Below are positions 30,737 to 42,853 of a stretch of 64,000 nucleotides of DNA, in pieces. The stretch is from Muraenolepis orangiensis (taxonomy: Eukaryota; Chordata; Actinopteri; Gadiformes; Muraenolepididae): contig CM051019.1 in assembly GCA_027704905.1 (NCBI GenBank), positions 23,683,741 to 23,747,740 on the forward strand, written 5' to 3'. Made by a program: the position numbers and the translations under genes. Under the pieces are notes generated by a model, which searched no databases, was not told the DNA's origin, and was given only the letters and a program-made list of their open reading frames with translations. Numbering within the stretch: the first letter of the stretch is position 1; each line of letters starts with the position of its first letter.

Positions 30737-30844
30737 CTCTCGTCCTCCACCAGCCAACGAGGCGGAGCAGAACCACCAGGGTGAGGACGGAGAAGCCCAG
30801 CAGCACCGCCACATGCAGCAGGACCCCAGGTCCCCACGTCACTG
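30737..30844 (-). CDS. receptor transmembrane exon, divergent type
   Basis: 108-bp minus-strand exon, acceptor TTGCAG, donor GTGAGG, phase 1/1. It encodes VTWGPGVLLHVAVLLGFSVL and then TLVVLLRLVGWWRTR: a hydrophobic anchor containing one Arg, then a basic stop-transfer. The Arg within the anchor could allow pairing with an acidic signalling adaptor (inference). It differs from the anchors at 23.0 and 39.4 kb, so at least two receptor subtypes existed. A fragment of the same type is at 44525-44590. Confidence 0.75.
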
Positions 30845-30874
30845 CTGCAACACATCAGTCACAACATCTCCTGA

Positions 30875-31110
30875 TTGTGAAGTGCGTTGAGGTCAGGCCA
30901 CGGGTTAGAAAAGCACTTTATTCACTCACAGAGTCCATTCACCCATTTGTTAACAACCTACAGGGTATCTGTCTGGAACCACAGAAAACTAGAGGTTCCC
31001 CCTCAGTAGAGCGCATATACCTCCGCCCCACCAAATAGTCCCCTGTGGTGAAAACGTGTGGTTGAGATGCAGTCAGATATGGTCCGGCTGTTAGAAGACA
31101 CATAACCGGG
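30875..31110. repeat. segment shared with 44595-44830
   Basis: Near-identical block (for example GGTTAGAAAAGCACTTTATT and CCTCCGCCCCACCAAATAG), non-coding, next to transmembrane exon sequence in both places, so it is part of the duplicated receptor unit. Confidence 0.8.
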
Positions 31111-31199
31111 ACAGTAGCGTACCTGTCCAACTCATCATCACTCAAAACCTATAGACTAACTATAGAACACGTTATTGAGGTTAAGAGACGTAGTCACTG

Positions 31200-31440
31200 T
31201 AATGTTTGTGGTATATGTTTGGTGGTGTTTCTGTTCTGTCCAGGAGGGGGCGCTCTTGGTTGTTCATTTGTTGATGTTGCGAAATAAATAAAGTTAGAAA
31301 AAGGAAACAAGAGTTAAGAGAGCTACGACAAGTGTTTTGCTATTTCAATCCTAATAAATCCTCCAAGGAATTTAAAGAATTCTTTAAATTCAATCCAGTC
31401 ATACTTTGTGTCTGACTGGATTTTAGGATCTTTACAGTCA
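31200..31440 (+). mobile_element. K02A2.6-like Ty3/gypsy LTR/leader fragment
   Basis: Shares TTTCAATCCTAATAAATC and TGTGTCTGACTGGATTTTA with the leaders at 726-800 and 44884-44955, but no gag follows. A CA microsatellite begins 50 bp later. Confidence 0.6.
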
Positions 31441-31489
31441 CCGGCTCTGGTTCTGTCAACCAGCCGTTGGTTGTGGTGATCGCCAAATG

Positions 31490-31491
<2 letters not shown>

Positions 31492-31559
<68 letters not shown>
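31492..31559. repeat. CA microsatellite
   Basis: Uninterrupted (AC)n of about 34 units. Confidence 0.98.
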
Positions 31560-31560
<1 letters not shown>

Positions 31561-31794
31561 CTTGATGTTTTACGCGACCAAAAAAGAAGTGCATTGAGTG
31601 AGTAAGCTATGTTCATACATCATGTGTAAGCCTTATTTGTTACGCTACTTTAAGCACATCTTCGAAGCTGGCTATAACATTTCACTGAAATAAATATTTT
31701 CTTTTCCGCATCTAAAGTACACTCTTCATACCTTAAAACATGTCAAATTACAATATAAATATTAATATTGTAAACTCACAGTTCATACTCTCAT

Positions 31795-31912
31795 TACTAT
31801 GGAGCGGTTTGAACCAAAAACTGTACATTAAGGTACATCAATTAACATATAAATACTTAGTTATAAGTTTAGGGTCTACCAGTAAACACTACAGCCCCCC
31901 GTCTCTCTTACT
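31795..31912 (-). pseudogene. V-set Ig exon, 3' edge remnant
   Basis: The minus strand still shows the last codons and donor region of the V exon family (compare AAGTTTAGGGTCTACC with AAGTTTTAGGTCATACC at 28873 and 42363) and the shared downstream intron. The rest is replaced by the TTAA-flanked transposon that starts at 31917. Confidence 0.45.
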
Positions 31913-32489
31913 TTAAGGTCCCGTCACACCATAACGTTCTGGTCAGTGTTTGAGGAAACGTTGGTAATCGTCGGTGGTCGCTGGTATAGCGCCAGAAGAG
32001 CGTTGTGTGAACGCTGGTGAACGCTGGTAATCGTCGGTAATCGTCGGTGATCGGCGGAGAACGCTGGTCCGAAATTAAAATTTTGAACATGCACAAACGT
32101 TCTCATGGAGACCAGCGTTCTTCAACGTTAAACGCTGGAGAACGCTGGAGAACGTTCGTGGAAGTTGTACTAACGTTCTATTGTTAGTCAGTCGTTACCC
32201 TAACGTTACATGGTTGTTATTAATCGTTCACAATCTTCTCACAACGACTCACTGGTACACATCCGACATTGTGTGCCTATTTTCGGATTGGAGATGCAGT
32301 GTGTTTGTGTGTGTGTGGGTCAGGACCAGTGCTCATAGTCATACACTCATCCGACATTGTTTGCCTATTTTCGGATTGGAGATGGAGTACAGAGGACATG
32401 GAGATGGAGATGGAGTTTAGCAGTAGTCCCCCTCACACGCTTTTTTCCTCTTGGCGGCATGATGTGCACTGTTCAATATCCAGAAGAAC

Positions 32490-32900
32490 TGTCACGGTTA
32501 CGGTGGTTGACAGGGGGCGTGGCCAAGCCACGTGCGCTGGTGGCGCACACACACCTGTCAGCAATTGCCGTATCTGATGGCTAATCCCCTCACCTGGGGT
32601 CTATAGACCCCTCACCTGGGGTATATAGACCCCTCACCTGGGGTATATAGACCCTGGCTTCCCGTTACCCCGGCGTTAGGTCGTACGTCGTACTTTGTTC
32701 ATGTTACGTCATACATTCTGGACGGAATCGCCACGCTGATGTCCCGGAGATCCAGATTATTTGCCTATCCCTCGTCACCCGCCTGTCTCGCGTTACTCCG
32801 GTCTATACGAGCTCCTTGTGTTGTGTTTGCTTGAAATAAAGCTCTGTTATAGCTCCACTGTGTCTTGGTCTGCGTCCCACCGAACAATCCACTCGTGACA
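32490..32900 (+). mobile_element. solo LTR with 5-bp TSD nested in DNA transposon
   Basis: 411 bp from TGTCACGG to CTCGTGACA, with perfect AGAAC duplications at 32485-32489 and 32901-32905. It is related to the LTRs of the non-autonomous elements at 11636 and 59609 (shared TGTCACGGTTACGGTGGTTG start). Confidence 0.92.
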
Positions 32901-33004
32901 AGAACAACTGAATCCACTGTGATTTCCCCGCGTTTTATACCCGTTTGAACACAGTGACACGTCAGCACACGCTAATCGTTTTCAGGGGTGTCTTACTTGG
33001 TCGC

Positions 33005-33190
33005 TGGTACACGCTCCTCATGCGTTAGTCACACGCTCCTCATGCGTTAGTCACACGCTCCTCATGCGTTAGTCACATGCTCCTCATGCGTTAGTCACAC
33101 ACTCCTCATGCGTTAGTCACACGCTCCTCATGCGTTAGTCACATGCTCCTCATGCGTTAGTCACACGCTAATTCATGCGTTAGTCACACG
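33005..33190. repeat. 22-bp tandem repeat
   Basis: About seven units containing CTCCTCATGCGTTAGTCACA. Block A has only one or two units (about 2943-2995), so the array expanded or contracted after duplication. Confidence 0.88.
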
Positions 33191-33297
33191 TTAGTCACAC
33201 ACCAGATGTACACGCTCACCCTAGAACGCTGGAAAATTGAACGATTAGAACGTTCATAGAACGCTGACCAGAACGTTATGGTGTGACGGGGCCTTAA

Positions 33298-34928
33298 GGC
33301 GCTGCTCACCTGTGATGGGAATGAAACGTCCGCGAAGTTTCATTCAGGCCTCCGTTAGGTCCAATTGTCCCTCTATTTAACTTCTACCTTCATATTATAA
33401 TCGGTCCTCCGTGGGTCTCGTTGTTGGCCTCCCACAAACCGCCACCGTCCACTAAATCCAACGCATTCCTGTTGCTCAAGCAGTCTTTCCTCTAGTGAAA
33501 GGTCCCGTCTTTACGTGTCACTCAACTCTGATCACCTCATGGTTTTGGTCCGTTGTAGCGGATGAGACGGGATCACTGGCTGTATCACTGTTTGTGTCTG
33601 GGTCTCGTATCTATGGGGGTTCCGAGGGTTCCCCATTGGTCGAATCCACAAAGAAGGGCGGGATTTGGGAACTGTCAGACCATATTTGGAACACACGCAG
33701 GCCGTCAACAAGTGAGGGTTGCAACAAATGGGATGTTTTTTCCTCTTTTGTATTAGAATTGATTTGTTGATCGCTTCTTCAAGAATTGCAACTCGAACAA
33801 AACCAATATATACGTATGATCTATTTTGCAGTTTGTATGTAGTTTAAATGGATATTGACGTACGGATATTAAACTGAAGTGTTCTTCCGTACATTTGGAA
33901 GGCAATAACGTTGTTAGGCCTACTGAACATAAGTAGAAATCGATATATTCTATAATTGATATATCTATATTATGTCAGGGCATATGAACAAAGTAAACAG
34001 GGCATTCAGTAGCAGATATCTTTAATATAAAGCTCATCAAATCAAATCAAATAAACACTTAATACAGTTGGACATACGGCTAAAATGGAAGATGTGTCAT
34101 GTCGATGACAATGCAACTTAACACACATAATAAAGGATAATAATGGATATTAAATAAGAACAGGTATTGAACTACTTTTCACTGTCCCGTCAGTTGAGTC
34201 TATGGCGTCCTCTAGAGGCCATCTAAATACTGGCCTTTTCATCATATTTGGAGAGAGCAGCCTACTGTGTTGTTCCCAGACATCAATGAAGTAGGCTGCT
34301 GAAATTCAAGTCACTTATGAGTTGGAAGTTATTTTTCATGTTTTCGAACAAATCAACAATTCATCAAATTTCGACATCTATATTCACACATATTTCATAG
34401 CACAATGTTTGCATATTGTTGCGTTGTTGTCTGCTTCAGTTTGCTATGTTTCTAGATGCTAACGGAACCGGAACCATGATTCTCCTGTCATGCTCACATC
34501 TACACAAACAATATGCAATACGAAAGCTGCACAGACTCCACAGACATTACATTATTATTCTTCATATCATTGTGTTGTCGATGTATCTTTTATACTTTAT
34601 CAGTTTTAGATGGATACCCCCTTCGTCTCATAGACAATAAGCAACTTTTTAAACTCAAACTCCATTCAACCTTAACAATGTTCCAAATTATTTAGAGCCA
34701 GCAATCGTTTGGGAAAAAAATTGGAAAATGTCAGTTTTCGCAATTTCTTCAGAAAATGGCCTTTTTCCTAGTGAAGTTTGGTAAGCGGTAATTAGCGGTA
34801 ATTAGCGGTAATTCACTGTTTTTGCACTTTTTTAATAGCTCATATGAAAAAGCACTCAAAACAACGTGTTTACACACATGATGGTTAATATTATCAATGA
34901 CAAGTTTTTGTTGCTATTTTAATACAAT
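33298..34928. other. non-coding duplicated block B
   Basis: No gene seen. It contains the empty ERV target GGGTTGCAACAAATGGG at about 33715-33731. It matches 3071-3527 joined to 10051-11261. Confidence 0.85.
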
Positions 34929-35891
<963 letters not shown>

Positions 35892-36176
35892 TACTTTATA
35901 GAGAACATTGTATTACACGACGCTCCCTTACAGACGGTCCTTATTGACGGTCCCTTGTACCAGTGCTAATGCGCAACCAGAACGGAACCTGCACAATACT
36001 TTAATTATTGTCATTTTACGCTGTTTCTTTGTAAGTAAAGTGATCGAACAAATGGAACAATATTTGATAAATCTTCAAGTTAAAACAACTTGATGCAGTC
36101 AAGCGGAGATCGCCGGTGCTGAGGAGGTGCAAACTAACCACGAAAAGGTAGAACGTTTGCTAAAGAATAACTCCCA

Positions 36177-37110
36177 ATGGCGCCTGTGAATGTGATGGCG
36201 GAGTGCCCGACCGAGCATTGTGACTATGTGGCTATGCACGCGGCGGCGGCAGTGATGGCGACTATAATGAGTATACACGCCACTTTACACGTCACGGCCC
36301 CCAGTGGGCCGAATGCCAAAATGGAAAAACCCAAGCGTCCCTCCATAGTACTGGCCGGAACGGGCGAGGTCATATTTCATAACCCGCTGGGGCGATTCAA
36401 AGACGGGTACTAAACTTGTCAGACCCGTCAGACCCTTGTCAGACCCGACATTGTCGCACAGCTACTGGAGTGCTGCGAGGGAGAGCTGAGAAAACATCTC
36501 ACTCGTGCAGTGTGCAGAGCCTAGCAGGCAGTGACGAAAATTACGTCCTCGCCGCCATGAAGGCGCTCGCCATCCGAGTGGAGAACACCATGGCAGCTCG
36601 GGTGGCTCTGTTTAACAAGCGGCAGGGACACGAGGAGCCCATCCGGTCGTTCCACGCACGCATCAAGGGGCAGGCGGACACCTGCAAGTATGGGATGAAG
36701 TGCACCAAGGCGGAGTGCGATCAAGTCAATGACTTCACGGAAGATGTACTTCGCAATGTGATTTTCTGTGGCATCGTGGACCAAGAGATACAACTTGACC
36801 TGCTCGGTGAGAAGAACCAGGACATGCCGTAAAGGGACATGATGCAGTATATCAAGGCCAAGGAGTCTGGAAAGTGCTCGGCATCGCGCCTACTTGACCC
36901 TCAGAGCACGGATGCGGTCAGTAGTTTGAATCGGCGGGGGAAACAGCAGGATGTCCGCACCAGGGGAGGAGCCAGGCTGGAGAAACCGAGGGCCAAGCTC
37001 AAAGGGGTGTGCATCTACTGTGGCAGGAGTGCCCAGGTTATGGTAAAAAGTGCCGCAAGTGTGGCTGCCAGAACCATCTCAACAAGGCATTTCTGGGGGG
37101 CCGACCGACT
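36177..37110 (+). pseudogene. Ty3/gypsy gag, broken, copy B
   Basis: Open stretches 36177-36413, 36416-36832 and 36839-37123 in different frames carry the same gag as copy A (MAPVNVMAEC start, CKYGMKC motif). The nucleocapsid region retains a second Cys-rich stretch (about CPGYGKKCRKCGCQNH) that copy A has lost. Stops and frameshifts make it inactive. Confidence 0.75.
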
Positions 37111-37393
37111 GGGCCCCGTCTGAAGAGACCGACGGGATGTACGACGAGCAGACCGCAGCCTTCGTCGAGTTATGCACAGTCACCATGGCCAGTGCGAACG
37201 ATGAGTTACGCACACTCCCCCTCACTCACCACCTGTACGATGACATGCAATAAGTGGATGAAACGTGTGTCCAGCCTGCAGAGAAGAGCTAACAGAGAAG
37301 CACTACAGAAACATTTACTCAGAATGTACGCTCAGAGCACATTCAATACGTGCCCACACCAGCCCCTACCGAGAATGACCGGCCCGCCACTAT

Positions 37394-38093
37394 GTCTTAT
37401 GCTCGATAAGGATGTGACACCGGTTGCCTACTCACACACTAGTCACACTACCATCCCCGTGGCCATACACTGGCAAGACGAGGTGAAAGCAGGCCTCGAC
37501 CAGGACGTTTGTCTCGGCATGTTGGAGGAAGTACCCATCGGTACGCCAGTAACATGGGTACTTCCAGGTGTCACCGCATGGTAATCTGCGCAAAAAAGAA
37601 GGGCAAGCCGCAACGCACCGTCGACTTCTAGGCCTTGAACAAGCATGCGTTCCGCGAGACCAACCACACCCAATCCCCGTTCCACAAGGTGAGACGCGTA
37701 CCCAACGGGATGCGCAAGTCTGCGTTCGACGCATAGAACATTTACCGTCCCACTTCATGAGGACGACCGCCACGAGACGACCTTCATCAATCCATGGGGG
37801 CGCTACCGGTACCTATCGGCCCCACAAGGGTATATGGCGTCAAGGGACAGTTACTCACGACGGTACGACGTGAGTACGAGATCGTTGCAGACATTGGTGA
37901 CAAGACAAAGTGCGTGGACGACACGCTACTATGGTCAGATACGATTGAGGGGAGCTACTTCCATGCGGTGGAATTACTGGATATATGCGGCCAGAATGGA
38001 ATCATCCTCCACCCGGAGAAGTTCGTCTTCAACGCACCCACGGTGGACTTGGCGGGCTTCACGATCACCATGACAAGACTCGGAGGGAGATAG
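37394..38093 (+). pseudogene. Ty3/gypsy reverse transcriptase, broken, copy B
   Basis: Starts with a DKDVTPVAYS approach, then VPIGTPVTW. After the shared 11-bp insertion come KKKGKPQRTVDF, a TAG, a RETNHTQSPFH stretch, a second stop, the ATFINPWGRYRY-like region in another frame and CVDDTLLWSD, which is the YXDD-type catalytic motif with CVDD. It ends near NAPTVDLAGFTITM, before RNase H. Confidence 0.75.
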
Positions 38094-38515
38094 AGAACAT
38101 TGTATTACACGTTGCTCCCTTACAGACGGTCCTTATAGACGGTCCCTTGTACCAGTGCGCATGCGCGACCACACCGGAACCAGATATCATTGAAAAAACC
38201 CTGATTTCAAGGAGCCTGGTTTACCTGCTGCGATTGGTCCACGGTCCTCTGTCCCTTGGTCAGGACAATAGAGGCGTACATTAGACCTCCATCCAGATGT
38301 CCTTCCGCACTCAGAGACTGTGACGTGGTTGGCTGGTTGTGGAGTTAGATACATTACTGCGCTTGATTCAATGACATTCATAACATTTCGTACAGGGTTT
38401 TCAGATGAATCCATGCCATGTCTTTCACAAGCCAGGTCATAATTGTATGAATAAATCAATTATGTGTGGGTGTGTGTGTGTGTGTTTAAAATTAAAGGAT
38501 GACTGGAAGTCTCAC

Positions 38516-38575
38516 CTCGTCATGACTGGCTCCTGGACCTCTGAGCAGCTGGTCGTCGCTGACGGAGCTCAGACC
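38516..38575 (-). CDS. candidate receptor cytoplasmic exon
   Basis: Minus strand, about 0.8 kb downstream of the transmembrane exon at 39346-39438, with donor GTGAGA. If the acceptor is GGTCTGAG (exon top at 38567), the phase-1 frame is open and reads PSATTSCSEVQEPVMT. The nearer acceptor TTCAG would give a quick stop in that phase. No ITAM or ITIM is visible. Weak evidence: position and splice sites only. Confidence 0.3.
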
Positions 38576-38735
38576 CTGAACCCAATACAGTAACCCAGTC
38601 ACTCCTTGCCTGTTTTTGGTCTCATGATCCCACAATTTCAGCTCAGAATTCTTCTTCTTACGTTAGTTGTGCATCATTGTTTAAACCAGGGGTTTTCAAA
38701 GTCTATGACAGAGGGCCTTCATGCAGTGATCTCTG

Positions 38736-38761
38736 ACACACACACACACAGACACACACAC

Positions 38762-38846
<85 letters not shown>

Positions 38847-38901
38847 CACACACACACTCACACACACACACACACACACACACAACACACACACAACACA
38901 C
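38736..38901. repeat. long CA microsatellite
   Basis: About 165 bp of (CA)n with a few GA, CG and CT interruptions. Confidence 0.98.
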
Positions 38902-39345
38902 AGGTGTTGTGTGGTAAATATTATATCTTTAAGTAAATAGTATATTAGACAGCAAGATAGAATCCACACAATAATAGTATTTCTGATTGTACTGTATTTT
39001 GATATCAGACAATCGCAAGTTCGAACCCTGGAAAACACTGGTTCACACAAACTTATTGTTGGAAGCTATAGTGTAATATATATAATATAGTTTACTTGTT
39101 GTAGCATTATTATTAACATAGAACGCCCCCTTACTAACATGGAACCAGATTGTTTTTAATGTTATTTTCCAAGGATACAAAGGAACACAACCCCTTAGCC
39201 TGCCTTAGTTCGAGTTTAGTTTTTGAAACTCACAATAGTGGTATCCTCTGGTGTCTTGTTTCCTGGTGAAGAAGAAAGCCACGGTGAATGTTTCCATGGT
39301 GATACCGGGTGTGTAGATAGACAGTAGACTGGGGTCAATTCTCAC

Positions 39346-39438
39346 CTCTCCTTCTGCACCAGCAAATGAGGAGAACCAGGGCAACGGTCAGCAAGACTGC
39401 CGTGCCTACCACCACAACCAGGACTAATGGCCATGTAG
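39346..39438 (-). CDS. receptor transmembrane exon, copy B
   Basis: 93-bp twin of 22975-23067: acceptor TTGCAG, donor GTGAGA, phase 1/1. Product TWPLVLVVVVGTAVLL followed by TVALVLLICWCRRR. It lies downstream, on the minus strand, of the V exon at 42353-42707 and the stalk exon at 42098-42157, so the three could form one gene whose introns carry the minisatellite and a LINE. Confidence 0.8.
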
Positions 39439-39636
39439 CTGCAACACAGAGGGAGTTTCAGTTAAGTGAAGGAGTTCTGTCAAGGGCGGCGCCGGAGGCT
39501 CAGGGGGAAGAGAGGCGGTCATGTGGTTGAATCCCTGGCTGCTCCTAGTGAAGTGTTGAGGTTCCTGACCTGACCTGACCGCACCCTAACGGGACCCGCG
39601 GGCCTTGCGTGGTTGACACCGTTTTCGGCATGTGAA

Positions 39637-40226
39637 TGAGTGGGTGAATGCGTGTGAGTTGGTGAATGCGTGTGAGTGGGTGGACGTCTAAAATTGAACT
39701 CAAAACAAAACATCTTGAAAATGTTAACGTAATTGAACTTATGTTTACAGTTAAAACTGAACAATGTGGGATGATTTCATCCTACATTTGTTAGATCGTC
39801 AGGTTGCAAACACACTACCAAGTCATATCAGAGCAACGGGCGTGAATACGTGTGAGTGGGTGAATGTGTGTGAGAGGGTGAATGCGTGTGAGTGGGTGGA
39901 TGTGTGTGAGTGGGTTAATGCGTGTGAGTGTGTGGATTTGTGTGAGTTGTTGAATGCGCGTCAGTGGGTGAATATGTGTGAGTGGGTGGATGTGTGTGAG
40001 TGGACGGATGCGTGTGAGTGTGTAAATGTGCGTGAGTGGGTAAATGCGTGTGAGTGGGTGAATGCGTGTGAGTGGGTGAATGTATGTGAGTGGGTGGTTG
40101 TGAGTCAGTGGTTGAATGTGTGTCAGTTGTTGAATATGGGTGAGTGGGTGAATGCATGTGAGGCGGTGAATGCGTGTGGATGGTGTGAGTGGGTGAATGC
40201 GTGTGAGTGGGTAATTGCGTTTAAAT
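39637..40226 (+). repeat. 18-bp minisatellite, locus 3
   Basis: Largest array (main part 39838-40226) of GTGAGTGGGTGAATGCGT-type units. It is stop-free on both strands, giving spurious CEWVNA and LTRIHP frames. A LINE is inserted at its right end, after which more units continue at 41607. Confidence 0.92.
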
Positions 40227-40235
40227 GCTTGTGAT

Positions 40236-41590
40236 TGGGTGTAGATAGATAGATAGATAGATAGATACTTTATTAATCCCGAGGGAAATTTAGTCTTCCA
40301 GCAGCTTATACAAATAGCAAACAAACACTTATTCAGTTATAAAAACTTTAAAAACGAAGGGACTTATCTAAAACACAATTAGAATTATAAAATTACAATA
40401 AATTACAATAAACAAGAAGTGGAAAATATACTGTATTAAAACAAAAATTATACTAATATCTATTGTAATAAATACAATAAGTGTAAGTAGTGCAAATAAA
40501 GGTAGTTTTGGGGTCACAGAGCAGGTGTGTGTAAACAAAAGGAGGCCTCATGCCCAAAAGTCAGTCTCCCCCCGTCCTCTCTGGGAAGAGTTGAATAGTC
40601 GTATGGCCTGGGGAACAAACGACTTCCTTAGTCTCTCTGTGGACCACTGTTGGGATAGTAGTCTACCACTGAACACACTCCTCTGCTTCATGACCGTGCT
40701 GTGTAGGGGATGACGTGCGTTGTCCATGATGGACATCAGTTTGCGGAGGGTCCTTTTCTCTGCTACTGACATAAGGTGATCCAGCTCTGTGCCAACCACA
40801 GAGCCAGCTCTCCTCACCAACCTGTCCAGCCGCTTGGTGTCCCTCTTCTTAATGCTGCCTCCCCAGCACACCACAGCGTAGAAGAGGACACTGGCAACAA
40901 CAGACTGGTAAAACATCAGTAGCAGTTTCCTGCAGATGTTGAAGGACCCCAGCCTCCTAAGGAAATAAAGTCGACTCTGCCCCTTCTTGTACAGCGTGTC
41001 GGTGTTAGCTGACCAGTCCAGTTTATTGTCCAGCTGCAGCCCCAGGTACTTATAGGTGCTGACTACCTCCACATCAACTCCCTTGATGGAGACTGGTTGC
41101 ATGTGGGGCCTGGACCTCCGAAAGTCAACCACCATCTCTTTGGTCTTGGAGGTGTTCAGCTGTAGGTGGTTTGACCTGCACCACCCTACAAAGTCCTCTA
41201 TCAGGCTCCTGTACTCCCCCTCCTGTCCATTCCTAATATACCCCACAATTGCAGTGTCATCCGAGAACTTCTGCATGTGGCATGACTCAGAATTGTACTT
41301 AAAGTCAGAGGTATACAGGGTGAACAAGACAGGAGAGAGCACAGTCCCCTGTGGCGCACCAGTGCTGCTGATCACAGTCTCAGAGGAGCAGCCTGTCAGC
41401 CTGACATACTGGGGCCTCCCCGTGAGATAGTCTTTGATCCAGGTCACCAGGTGTGAGTCTACCCCCATCTCTGTCAGCTTGTCTCTCAGTAGGAGGGGCT
41501 GGATAGTGTTGAAGGCGCTGGAGAAATCAAAAAACATGATCCTCACAGCACCGCTCCCTTTGTCCAAGTGAGAGTAAGCCCTTTGTGACA
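40236..41590 (-). mobile_element. 5'-truncated L2/CR1-like LINE
   Basis: A minus-strand LINE whose 3' tail is the GATA microsatellite at 40237-40266 next to CTTTATTAATCCCGAGGG, a hallmark fish LINE tail. It sits between two parts of the 18-bp minisatellite. Confidence 0.88.
40548..41567 (-). CDS. LINE reverse transcriptase, C-terminal part
   Basis: 339 codons, uninterrupted. Motifs: FFDFSSAFNTI (RT block A), STGAPQGTVLSPVLF (block B) and FSDDTAIVG (block C, FSDD in place of the usual FADD), then the C-terminal region ending FNSSQRGRGE. Endonuclease and the RT N-terminus are missing through 5' truncation. Confidence 0.9.
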   Translation of the reverse strand: MDKGSGAVRIMFFDFSSAFNTIQPLLLRDKLTEMGVDSHLVTWIKDYLTGRPQYVRLTGCSSETVISSTGAPQGTVLSPVLFTLYTSDFKYNSESCHMQKFSDDTAIVGYIRNGQEGEYRSLIEDFVGWCRSNHLQLNTSKTKEMVVDFRRSRPHMQPVSIKGVDVEVVSTYKYLGLQLDNKLDWSANTDTLYKKGQSRLYFLRRLGSFNICRKLLLMFYQSVVASVLFYAVVCWGGSIKKRDTKRLDRLVRRAGSVVGTELDHLMSVAEKRTLRKLMSIMDNARHPLHSTVMKQRSVFSGRLLSQQWSTERLRKSFVPQAIRLFNSSQRGRGETDFWA

Positions 41591-41606
41591 GATAGAGGAC
41601 AGCTTC

Positions 41607-41798
41607 ATGCGTGTGAGTGGGTGAATGTGTGTGAGTGGGTGAATGTGTGTGAGTGGGTGAATGCGGTTGAGTGCGAGAATGCCTGTGAGTAGGTGAATGT
41701 GTGTGAATGGGTGAATGTGTCTGAGTGGGTGAATAAGTGTGACTGGGTAGATGCGTGTGAGAAGGTGAATGTGTGTGAGTGGATGAATGCCTGTGAGT
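41607..41798 (+). repeat. 18-bp minisatellite, locus 3 continued
   Basis: Same unit as 39637-40226; the LINE splits the array. Confidence 0.9.
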
Positions 41799-42097
41799 AA
41801 AACTCTTCCTCTTTTCAACTAAATGATAACAGAATTATATCTACATCTAATGCAAACTAGTTTTGCAGATTTGTTGCAACTTGTTGTGGTTAATAACGTC
41901 CGTCCCCAGTCCCTCTGTGGCTGTCAACCAGAAGTAGGAAGTGTGACACTCGCCATAGGGGTTACAACACATAACTTTAGATGATTTTACGATGTTGATG
42001 ATTTATGATTATATGTCCACACGGTATCACTGATAGGCGGACAGAAAGGTTCCATTTGGAACACAACACAGCCCAAAGCAAGTTAGAGAAGACATAC

Positions 42098-42157
42098 CTT
42101 TCACTGTGTGGTCGGCTACGGTCGGGTTGGATGTGCTTGTGTTAGTTGTGCCTGTGG
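42098..42157 (-). CDS. receptor stalk exon type 1, copy B
   Basis: 60 bp, donor GTATGT, phase 1/1, same product as copy A (TGTTNTSTSNPTVADHTVK). It joins in phase to the V exon upstream (42353-42707) and the anchor exon downstream (39346-39438). Confidence 0.62.
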
Positions 42158-42352
42158 CTCCGTGTGGATTAGAAGCAAGGACAGAACAAAGAGAAACACA
42201 GAATTAGTATCTTCATCACTCTTTACAACTAATGTATTTTTAAGATTGAAATATAGTAATACCTTTTTATACTTTTTTTAATACTTTTGGGTTCAATGAT
42301 TAGAACCCCACAGTGTACATTTAGGTACATAGATTAAAATATAAATACTTAC

Positions 42353-42707
42353 TTAAATACTTAAGTTTTAGGTCATACCATGCTGTATACTTGTATTCTC
42401 CTGATGATGGGTACAGTCTGCAGGTGTAATCACCTTCATCTTTCTTACCCATCTTCTTTATGACCAGAGAACACTCCTCTGTAACACATAGTCTCTCCAC
42501 GTGGTCCTTAACTTTAACATTCACTTCACTTCACTTTAACAACCAATTCTTCAGAATTTGTATTCTTACTTAACAGCCAGTCAATTGAGGAACAGTCATG
42601 TTGACCACCACACGGTAGAGAGACACAACCTCCAGCTCTGACCTCTGTTGTTTCTTCATACTCAGAGTCAGGTACTTTGTGACATTCCTCTTCGTTTTTA
42701 AGTTGAT
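42353..42707 (-). pseudogene. V-set Ig exon with +1 frameshift, copy B
   Basis: Acceptor TTTTTCTCACAG and donor GTAAGT are intact. The 355-bp exon encodes a V domain: GGCVSLPC (B-strand Cys), IDWLLS (core Trp), then CSLVIKKMGKKDEGDYTC (F-strand Cys) and AWYDLKL. Compared with the exon at 50182-50526 it has a net 13-bp gain around a short AGTGA repeat (about 42516-42536), minus 3 bp elsewhere. That leaves length 1 mod 3 and an early TGA after LVVKVK. The frame recovers from the VKVKDHVERL codons onward, so the lesion is a single local frameshift. Confidence 0.82.
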
Positions 42708-42821
42708 CTGTGAGAAAAAGAGCGTTCAGCTATGTTATGGGTAACACTTTACAATAAGGGTACATGAATTAGCATTAGTATATTTAAAGTGGTTCTTACC
42801 TTTGTATGACTTGGAACCGGA

Positions 42822-42822
42822 C

Positions 42823-42853
<31 letters not shown>

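Larger units (their letters stand above)
31917..33293. mobile_element. TTAA-flanked DNA transposon (piggyBac-like or PIF-like), no transposase
   Basis: 1377 bp, with about 30-bp terminal inverted repeats matching at 29 of 30 positions (GGTCCCGTCACACCATAACG and GGCCCCGTCACACCATAACG lead each end), flanked by TTAA (31913-31916, 33294-33297). TTAA duplication is the hallmark of piggyBac; a TTA/TAA reading would suit PIF/Harbinger. The interior has GAACGCTGG-type short repeats, a nested solo LTR and a 22-bp repeat. Confidence 0.85.
35892..38178 (+). mobile_element. decayed Ty3/gypsy element, copy B
   Basis: The LTR-like block at 35898-36015 recurs in part at 38095-38178 (shared GAACATTGTATTACACG), so the element is bounded by LTR remnants. 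Between them lie gag and a truncated reverse transcriptase. It lacks RNase H and integrase. Confidence 0.8.

Noticed and set aside
38606..39050. HTHTHT and VCVCVC ORFs
   Set aside because: CA microsatellite translations.
39764..40324. 156- and 169-codon CEWVNA / LTRIHP repeat ORFs
   Set aside because: 18-bp minisatellite read in frame on either strand; not proteins.
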